This document shows, piece after piece, positions 1 through 5,451 of a DNA stretch of 6,890 nt. Source of the stretch: Rikenellaceae bacterium. GTDB lineage: Bacteria; Bacteroidota; Bacteroidia; Bacteroidales; UBA932. The stretch is taken from contig CAAGFN010000147.1 in NCBI GenBank assembly GCA_900769145.1, positions 1-6,890 on the forward strand, written 5' to 3'. Numbering within the stretch: the stretch's first letter is position 1; every line of letters begins with the position of its first letter. Both the position numbers and the translations under genes were made by a program. The notes beneath the pieces are model-generated. The model had not been told where the DNA came from. It saw only the letters and a program-made list of their open reading frames with translations, and did not search any database.

Positions 1-749
1 GCGAATATCTGGTTCCACTCCCTCTCGTGTTCCTCCACGCTGACTCCGTCCTTGACCTTCAGCCCGGTTCCCATAATAGCCTTCTTCCCGTCAATCCATG
101 GTGAAATGAATACCGGAAGGCCTCCCGAGACATCCTTGCACTGCTTTCCCATTGCGTGGAAGGCATCCACGGCCCCGATGGTGCTGCGGCTGATTTCAGT
201 GCTCAGGTACCATCCGCCGAAACTCTCGTATTTCTCTCCGTACATCTTCCAGACCTCGTCGATGACGAACTTGTTGTCCTCTATTTCGTGGCTCATATCC
301 TTGGTGTCCCAGTAAACGCCTGAGTCATAGAGGCCAAGGTAGAATTTCATTCCGTATTTCTGTGCCAGGCGGCAGAACATGTCAATGAGATCTACGGACG
401 GCATGTAGCAGCCCTTCTTCAGAAGGTAAGGGGAAGGGTAGGTTATGAACTTCCTGTATCCGCATCTTATGTCAATTACGGTGTCAATACCTATGGCCTT
501 CATATAGGCGAAATCCCTGTCCCACTCTTTCTCGCCCCAGTTCTGGTGCGGGATGTCGTGTGAAATCTCGTCCAGGAAGGTTCCCGTGATGCGGAGGCCG
601 TTGTCCTTCGGGACAATGAGGGTGGACTCTGATGCCGCTGTGGTTTTCTCCTCCGTTCCTGATGCGCAGGATGTGAGAATGGACGGTGCCGCTACTGTTG
701 CCGCTCCTGTGACGGCCATGGTTTTGAGGAAGTCTCTGCGATTGGTCAT
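1..749 (-). CDS. DUF4434-like putative glycosidase, Tat-type lipoprotein (3' end outside window)
   Basis: Reading the minus strand from ATG at 749-747 gives 249 residues with no stop, so the C-terminus lies beyond the window's left edge. The N-terminus has a twin-arginine motif (RRDFLK, residues 4-9), a short alanine-rich hydrophobic stretch and a lipobox LTSC with Cys28. This predicts Tat export followed by lipid anchoring, and it also fixes the start. After a Ser/Thr/Glu-rich linker (about 29-45), residues 52-225 resemble the DUF4434 family, placed among TIM-barrel glycosidase-like proteins: GTFLDEISHD (56-65), QNWGEKEWDRDF (69-80), an MKAIGIDTVI strand (83-92), YDSGVYWD (141-148), GWYLSTEISR (179-188) and ISPWIDGKK (215-223). 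E185, at the end of a predicted strand, is a candidate catalytic acid, by inference only. The family's activity is, to my knowledge, not settled. Family assignment rests on remembered motifs, not a search. The gene is divergent from the SusCD operon and is probably part of the same locus, acting on the same glycan in the periplasm or at the surface. Confidence 0.82.
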   Translation of the reverse strand, partial: MTNRRDFLKTMAVTGAATVAAPSILTSCASGTEEKTTAASESTLIVPKDNGLRITGTFLDEISHDIPHQNWGEKEWDRDFAYMKAIGIDTVIDIRCGYRKFITYPSPYLLKKGCYMPSVDLIDMFCRLAQKYGMKFYLGLYDSGVYWDTKDMSHEIEDNKFVIDEVWKMYGEKYESFGGWYLSTEISRSTIGAVDAFHAMGKQCKDVSGGLPVFISPWIDGKKAIMGTGLKVKDGVSVEEHEREWNQIF

Positions 750-774
750 AACAATGTTTGGTTACTGGTTGATG

Positions 775-782
775 CAAAGATA
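775..782 (-). promoter_or_regulatory. Bacteroidota-type -7 promoter core (TATCTTTG) for the DUF4434-like gene
   Basis: The minus strand reads TATCTTTG, an exact match to the Bacteroides -7 consensus TAnnTTTG. It lies 25 bases upstream of the ATG, so transcription would begin near 768 and give a leader of roughly 20 bases. No good -33 TTTG is found at the usual 19-21 base spacing; a TTTTG on the minus strand (799-795) is too close, at 12 bases. There is no Shine-Dalgarno sequence before the start. Confidence 0.5.
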
Positions 783-859
783 ATTAATATTTTTCAAAAG
801 TAATTCCGCTAATTATGAAAATTTTTTAATAATTATGGCGATTTCTGTTCTTGTAATTA
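781..859. promoter_or_regulatory. Cluster of TAATTA hexamers between the divergent promoters (possible operator)
   Basis: The palindromic hexamer TAATTA occurs at 781, 810, 830 and 854, with a near copy TAATTC at 801. The copies at 810 and 830 extend to an exact 8-base direct repeat, TAATTATG (810-817 and 830-837). Two intervals are exactly 20 bases (781 to 801, 810 to 830), close to two helical turns, which would put sites on one DNA face. The region is very AT-rich, so some copies are expected by chance. Regulator binding is inference. Confidence 0.25.
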
Positions 860-868
860 AAAAAATTG

Positions 869-876
869 TATATTTG
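869..876 (+). promoter_or_regulatory. Bacteroidota-type -7 promoter core (TATATTTG) for the lipoprotein-SusC-SusD operon
   Basis: TATATTTG matches TAnnTTTG exactly and lies 23 bases upstream of the ATG at 900, so the leader would be about 15-18 bases. The -33 element is weak: TCTG at 844-847 matches TTTG at three of four positions with 21-base spacing. The leader (877-899) is AT-rich without a Shine-Dalgarno sequence, as is usual in the phylum. It is the only promoter-like sequence found ahead of the three plus-strand genes. Confidence 0.55.
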
Positions 877-899
877 CATCGCACATAATTTAAAATGTA

Positions 900-2243
900 A
901 TGCCAAGAATAACCCGATTTTTAAGAGCACTATTGGCGGTTTGCATTCTTGTGATGAGCTGCAAGCCTGATAGCCAACAAGTTAACCATAATTATATGTG
1001 GTTTGACTGCGAGGCGAACTATGCCACGCTCTCATCTCCTGATTCCATTGAGTTCTATCTGAAGAAATGCCGTGACCTCGGTTTCGGCAATGTCGTAGTG
1101 GATATGAAGTCCATAATGGGCGAAGTCCTCTATGACAGTGAGATTGCTCCGTATATGGGAGACTGGGAGGGCGTGACCCGCAGCCGTGACTACGATATGT
1201 TCGGCTATTTTATTGAATACGGCCACAATCTCGGCCTCAAGGTCTTCGGTTCGCTCAATATCTTCGCCGGCGGACACAACTTCTTTAATCGCGGAATTAT
1301 TTACGGTGACAAGGCTTCCTGGCAGTCAATATGTTACCACGATGGCCGTCTCACGCCTATATCTGAAATCAAGACCAATTACAACGGAATGCTGAATCCC
1401 GCCGACCCTGAAGTCCAGCAGTATCAGATAGATATTCTCAAGGAGTTCGCAGGCAAATATCCGGAGATGGACGGCATTATCTTCGACCGTCTCCGCTACG
1501 ATGAGATTACTTCCGATTTCAGCGAGCTTTCAAGGAAGCAGTTTGAGGAATATGCAGGGGTGACAGTGGAGAATTTCCCGGAGGACATCCTTTCCTGGTA
1601 TGACGAGAACGGGGAGAAGCGGGAGAAATATGCATACGGCAAATATATCAAGCAATGGGTTGAGTACAGGGCGGCTGTCATCCACGATTTCGTGGTTCGT
1701 GCGCACAAGGAGCTCAAGGCCGTAAATCCGGACCTCATAATCGGGGACTACACCGGGGCCTGGTATCCTACATACTTCCACGTGGGAGTCAATTGGGCAA
1801 GCAAAGATTATGACCCGTCCCTCGTCCCTGAGTACAGCCATTGGGCAACTCCGGATTACAAGAATACGGGCTATGCCGAGGAACTCGACATATATATGAC
1901 AGGCCTGTACTATTCGCTCATCACCAAGGATGACGTGGATCGTGCGACCGGCATTGTCGGCCAGCGCAGCGAGGCGGGGATGGACAACAGCCTCACCTAT
2001 TGCTACAGCGTGGAAGGTGGAGCAGAGATTGCGAAGCAGGTCACTTGCGGAGTGGTTCCGGTAATAGGCTCCATTTATGTGGAACAATACCTTGGTGACT
2101 TCACTCCATTCCGCCCGGCAGTGGAGCAGGCTCTCAAGAGTACGGAAGGCGTGATGATATTCGACATTGTTCATCTCAACAAACATCATCTCTGGGATGA
2201 ACTGGAAGCCGCCATGAAGGCTGGGATGAATCTTCAAAAATAA
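900..2243 (+). CDS. GHL10/DUF187-like putative glycoside hydrolase, lipoprotein
   Basis: A complete 447-residue protein. The N-terminus is a lipoprotein signal: basic MPRITRFLR, a hydrophobic stretch and lipobox VMSC with Cys21, which supports the ATG at 900. The mature part reads as a TIM barrel of the glycoside-hydrolase-like GHL10 (DUF187) type. Strand 1 is YMWFDCEAN (32-40). The helix-strand GFGNVVVDM (61-69) leads to GEVLYDSEIAPY (74-85), GLKVFGSLN (112-120) is next, and LNPADPEVQQY (165-175) precedes DGIIFDRLRYD (191-201). Two late strands are LIIGDYTGAWY (279-289) and GVMIFDIVHL (417-426). By analogy with related barrels, D196 and R199 sit where strand-4 active-site residues lie; this is inference. 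The activity is probably hydrolysis of a polysaccharide, substrate unknown. It is the first gene of the operon, 14 bases before the SusC-like gene. Cys21 is followed by KPD, so surface display is possible but the export signal is not clear. Alternative names in databases would be alpha-amylase-family-like or family 10 glycosylhydrolase-like protein. Confidence 0.82.
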   Translation: MPRITRFLRALLAVCILVMSCKPDSQQVNHNYMWFDCEANYATLSSPDSIEFYLKKCRDLGFGNVVVDMKSIMGEVLYDSEIAPYMGDWEGVTRSRDYDMFGYFIEYGHNLGLKVFGSLNIFAGGHNFFNRGIIYGDKASWQSICYHDGRLTPISEIKTNYNGMLNPADPEVQQYQIDILKEFAGKYPEMDGIIFDRLRYDEITSDFSELSRKQFEEYAGVTVENFPEDILSWYDENGEKREKYAYGKYIKQWVEYRAAVIHDFVVRAHKELKAVNPDLIIGDYTGAWYPTYFHVGVNWASKDYDPSLVPEYSHWATPDYKNTGYAEELDIYMTGLYYSLITKDDVDRATGIVGQRSEAGMDNSLTYCYSVEGGAEIAKQVTCGVVPVIGSIYVEQYLGDFTPFRPAVEQALKSTEGVMIFDIVHLNKHHLWDELEAAMKAGMNLQK

Positions 2244-2257
2244 ACTATACCATTATT

Positions 2258-5200
2258 ATGAAAACCATTATCAGACATCTGATTGTCGCTATCTCCTTTA
2301 TGCTGGCGGCTGTCACTGCCATAGCGCAGCCATCGGTAAAGGGCAGGGTGACGGATTCTGACGGACAGCCTCTCGCTGGAGTGGCAGTCCTCGTACAGGG
2401 TACCACCAACGGTACGCTCACTGATGAGAACGGTTCATACACCCTTTCAGTGAAGAAAGGTGACGTGATTCTCTTCTCAAGTCTCGGCCTTGCCGACCAG
2501 ACCTTCACGGCTGACGGCTCGCTGAAGACATTGAATGTGACAATGAAGGAGGATACCTCCTACATCGAGGAGACCATCGTGGTCGGCTACGGAACGCAGA
2601 AGAAATCCTCAATGACGGCCGCTGTCTCATCCATCAAGGGTGATGAACTCCTCAAGGCCCCTTCGACCAATGTGTCACAGCTTCTCGCCGGAAAGCTCCC
2701 GGGCATTTCATCCGTCCAGGAGTCAGGTGAGCCTGGACTTGACCAGGCCTCGCTCCGTATCCGCGGCTCAATATACGGCGTCTCATACGTCGTGGACGGG
2801 TTCCCGGTAAGCAATATCAATGACATTGACCCGGCTGACATCGAGAGCATTTCTGTATTGAAGGATGCCTCCTCCGCGGCTATCTACGGTCTCCAGTCAT
2901 CCGGCGGTGTCATCATTGTGACCACCAAGAAGGGAGACAAGGGCAGCACCCGCATCAATTACAACATGTCCATCGGAGCATCGTTCAATGCCAACTTCCC
3001 TGAGTTCATGGACGGCCCCCAGTTCGCATACTACTACAATGTGGCCGACATGATGGACCGCCTCGCAAGGGGTGACATCAGCAGCCCTGACCAGTATGTG
3101 CCTTATTTCACCAAGGAGCAGGTCGCATTGATGACCAACGGCGACCCTACCGACGGATGGGACAATGTCAACTACATTGACAAGGTCTTCGGTACCGGCC
3201 TTACGCAGAAACACAATATTACCGTGCAGGGCGGAAATGAAAAGCTCCGCTATTTCACTTCGCTGGGCTACCTCGGACAGCAGGGAAACATTGACAATTT
3301 CAATTACAGGCGCTACAACATGCGTATGAATGTCGAGTCGCATTTCGCAAAGTACTTCACATTCAATGCGGGCCTTTCCGGAGTCATTTCCAACAGGCAG
3401 ACTCCGGCCTACAATTCTGGTGGCAGTGATGAATCCGGATACAGCGAGACAGGCTGGCTCTCCATCGGAAACCAGACGATTCAGATGCATCCTTATCTTC
3501 CGGAAAGGTACGAGGGGATGTACACGGCTTCCATCAAGAAGAACACCGGTCTTCCACAGTCCCCGCTCGCAGCCATCTACGAGTCCGGCTACAAGAAGAC
3601 AAAGGGAATGGATGTGACTGCCAACATTTCCCTCTCAATGGATATCCCTGGAGTCGAGGGACTTCAGCTCAAGGTGGCCGGCTCATACGCTTACGGGGTT
3701 TCCTACAACAAGAACCTCAATACTCCATATTACGTCTATTCTCATACCAGGGATGCGGCCACGGGAGAGTTCGTCTGGAACAAGGTGACCGACCCTCGTG
3801 GTGACGGCTCCGGAAACCAGCTTGGCGAGGGTTCCACCTACTCCCAGTCAATTACCGGCCAGGCCAGCATCAGTTATGTCAATTCTTTCGGCAAGAACAA
3901 TGTTGATATCCTCGCACTTGTGGAGGCGCGTGACTACAAGGGCAACGGCCTCTCCGCATACGCCAAGGAGATTCCTTTCGCATCCCTTCCTGAACTTTCC
4001 AACGGTAAACCGGAAGAGAGTCCTATCGGGGGCTGGAGTTCCGCTTCCAGGAGTGCAGGCTACGTTTTCAGGGCCAGGTACAACTACGACGAGCGTTATC
4101 TTGCGGAGTTCACAGGCCGTTATGACGGTTCCTACAAGTTTGCGGGTATGAGGTCAAGCCGCTGGGGCTTCTTCCCTTCCGGTTCAATCGGATGGAATAT
4201 GGCAAAGGAAAAATGGATGTCGGGAGCCCGCTTCCTCGATGACTTGAAACTCAGGGCTTCCATGGGACTTCTCGGAAATGACTACGTCAGCGAGTACATG
4301 TTCCTCAGCACTTATTCCCAGTGGGGAAGCAAGGTGATATACGGCAACGGCAGCAGCAACAACGCCTATTATTCCACGGCCGTCCCGAGTCCGGACCTTA
4401 CCTGGGAGAAGACTCTCTCCTACAATGTCGGCATGGACGTGTCAATGTGGAGAGGCAAGCTCTCTGCCGAGCTCGATGTATTCTACAACTACACCTACGA
4501 TATGCTCACGGCCCAGTCATCCGGCTTCCCTTCATCAATGGGAGGCTACTATCCTGACTGGATAAACTACAATGAGATTGACGCGAGGGGAGTGGACTTC
4601 TCCATTACCCACAAGAATAGCGTGACTGTGGCCGGCAGGCCATTCTACTATCAGATTGGTGCCTCATTGACCTACTCCAAGACCCGCTGGCTCAGGTACA
4701 AGGATGATCCTAATGCCCCTGAAATCCAGAAGATTGTGGGTACTCCTGTAGGCTCCTTCCTGGCCTGGAAGGCTGACGGCCTGTTCCGCAGCGAGGAGGA
4801 GATTGACAACTCGGCCTGGTTCGGAACCCGTCCTTGCGTAGGAGATATCAAATACGTTGACCTCAATGGTGACGGCAAGATTGACACCCAGGACAAGGGT
4901 CTCGTGGGCCGTCCGAACCGTCCTCAGCTCACCTACGGCCTGAATCTCGCCATCAGCTGGTGCGGCATTGACCTCAATGCTCAATTTACCGGAGGAGCCC
5001 TCTTCGACGTTTCCCTTACCGGAACTTACTACAATGGCTACGATGACAATACCGTCTGGACCCAGACCTTCAAGGAGGGTGCGAACTCACCTCTCTACCT
5101 CGTGCAGAATGCGTACAGCGAGTACAACAAGGACGGCACAATGCCACGTCTGACCCTGAGCAATACGGGTCACGGCGGAGACAACGGCCTTGCCTCCACA

Positions 5201-5437
5201 TTCTGGCTCAGGAACGGAAGATATATAAGGCTCAAGACGGCCCAGCTCGGCTACACCTTCCCGAAGAAGTGGATGGATAAAATCAATATCCAGGCACTCA
5301 GGATTTTCGTCGAGGGACAGAACCTCTTCACCATTGACGGGCTGCCGAAGGGTATCGACCCTGAGTCTCCGGGCGTGAACAATGGATATTATCCTCAGCA
5401 GCGTCTTGTCATGGGCGGTATTTCCCTCACATTCTAA
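2258..5437 (+). CDS. SusC/RagA-family TonB-linked outer-membrane transporter
   Basis: A complete 1059-residue protein that imports glycan fragments across the outer membrane using TonB-ExbBD energy, as the barrel partner of the SusD-like lipoprotein downstream. A Sec signal peptide ends at AIA/Q (cleavage after residue 23). Residues 27-96 form a carboxypeptidase-regulatory-like beta-sandwich (KGRVTDSDGQPLAGV, then TDENGSYTL). The TonB-box region follows at 104-112 (EETIVVGYG). The plug covers about 113-226, with VVDGFPVSNINDIDP, then SISVLKDASSAAIYG and GVIIVTTKKG. The rest is beta-barrel with many aromatic-rich strands, ending in ISLTF with a terminal Phe, typical of outer-membrane barrels. 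A calcium-loop-like DLNGDGKID (868-876) is a common feature of SusC proteins. No N-terminal STN domain is present, so direct signalling to an anti-sigma factor is not expected. In the plug, the usual arginine-containing loop after AIYG (SRGANG type) is replaced by LQSSGG (211-216). Length is normal for the family. Confidence 0.97.
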   Translation: MKTIIRHLIVAISFMLAAVTAIAQPSVKGRVTDSDGQPLAGVAVLVQGTTNGTLTDENGSYTLSVKKGDVILFSSLGLADQTFTADGSLKTLNVTMKEDTSYIEETIVVGYGTQKKSSMTAAVSSIKGDELLKAPSTNVSQLLAGKLPGISSVQESGEPGLDQASLRIRGSIYGVSYVVDGFPVSNINDIDPADIESISVLKDASSAAIYGLQSSGGVIIVTTKKGDKGSTRINYNMSIGASFNANFPEFMDGPQFAYYYNVADMMDRLARGDISSPDQYVPYFTKEQVALMTNGDPTDGWDNVNYIDKVFGTGLTQKHNITVQGGNEKLRYFTSLGYLGQQGNIDNFNYRRYNMRMNVESHFAKYFTFNAGLSGVISNRQTPAYNSGGSDESGYSETGWLSIGNQTIQMHPYLPERYEGMYTASIKKNTGLPQSPLAAIYESGYKKTKGMDVTANISLSMDIPGVEGLQLKVAGSYAYGVSYNKNLNTPYYVYSHTRDAATGEFVWNKVTDPRGDGSGNQLGEGSTYSQSITGQASISYVNSFGKNNVDILALVEARDYKGNGLSAYAKEIPFASLPELSNGKPEESPIGGWSSASRSAGYVFRARYNYDERYLAEFTGRYDGSYKFAGMRSSRWGFFPSGSIGWNMAKEKWMSGARFLDDLKLRASMGLLGNDYVSEYMFLSTYSQWGSKVIYGNGSSNNAYYSTAVPSPDLTWEKTLSYNVGMDVSMWRGKLSAELDVFYNYTYDMLTAQSSGFPSSMGGYYPDWINYNEIDARGVDFSITHKNSVTVAGRPFYYQIGASLTYSKTRWLRYKDDPNAPEIQKIVGTPVGSFLAWKADGLFRSEEEIDNSAWFGTRPCVGDIKYVDLNGDGKIDTQDKGLVGRPNRPQLTYGLNLAISWCGIDLNAQFTGGALFDVSLTGTYYNGYDDNTVWTQTFKEGANSPLYLVQNAYSEYNKDGTMPRLTLSNTGHGGDNGLASTFWLRNGRYIRLKTAQLGYTFPKKWMDKINIQALRIFVEGQNLFTIDGLPKGIDPESPGVNNGYYPQQRLVMGGISLTF

Positions 5438-5451
5438 ACTTGTTGTCGATT

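Larger units (their letters stand above)
771..880. repeat. 12-base inverted repeat carrying both divergent promoter cores
   Basis: GATGCAAAGATA at 771-782 and TATATTTGCATC at 869-880 are reverse complements at 11 of 12 positions, separated by 86 bases. Each arm contains one -7 core (TAnnTTTG) followed by the same CATC. The simplest reading is that both promoters share an extended core, because bases downstream of TTTG are often conserved in this phylum. A recombination site is possible but is not indicated by anything else here. Confidence 0.55.

Noticed and set aside
484..777. A 97-codon minus-strand frame starting upstream of the DUF4434-like gene
   Set aside because: It overlaps the real gene in another frame, and its start would fall upstream of the predicted transcript start near 768. 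The translation is low-quality, rich in His, Arg and Pro, with no signal or domain.
750..899. A possible small RNA or riboswitch in the intergenic region
   Set aside because: Both predicted leaders are only about 15-20 bases, too short for a riboswitch. I see no stable GC-rich hairpin or U-run terminator in the spacer.
1530..2237. A 235-codon open frame on the minus strand, opposite the GHL10-like gene
   Set aside because: It lies wholly antisense to a gene with clear family motifs, and has no signal, domain or promoter-like sequence. It is explained by the codon bias of the sense gene.
2897..3490. A 197-codon open frame on the minus strand, opposite the SusC-like gene
   Set aside because: It is antisense to the conserved plug/barrel region and shows no recognisable protein features, so it is a shadow frame.
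4859..4894. DLNGDGKIDTQD resembling a dockerin or EF-hand calcium loop
   Set aside because: As a separate dockerin-type domain it is rejected: there is only one loop, with no second repeat, and this motif is common within SusC barrels.
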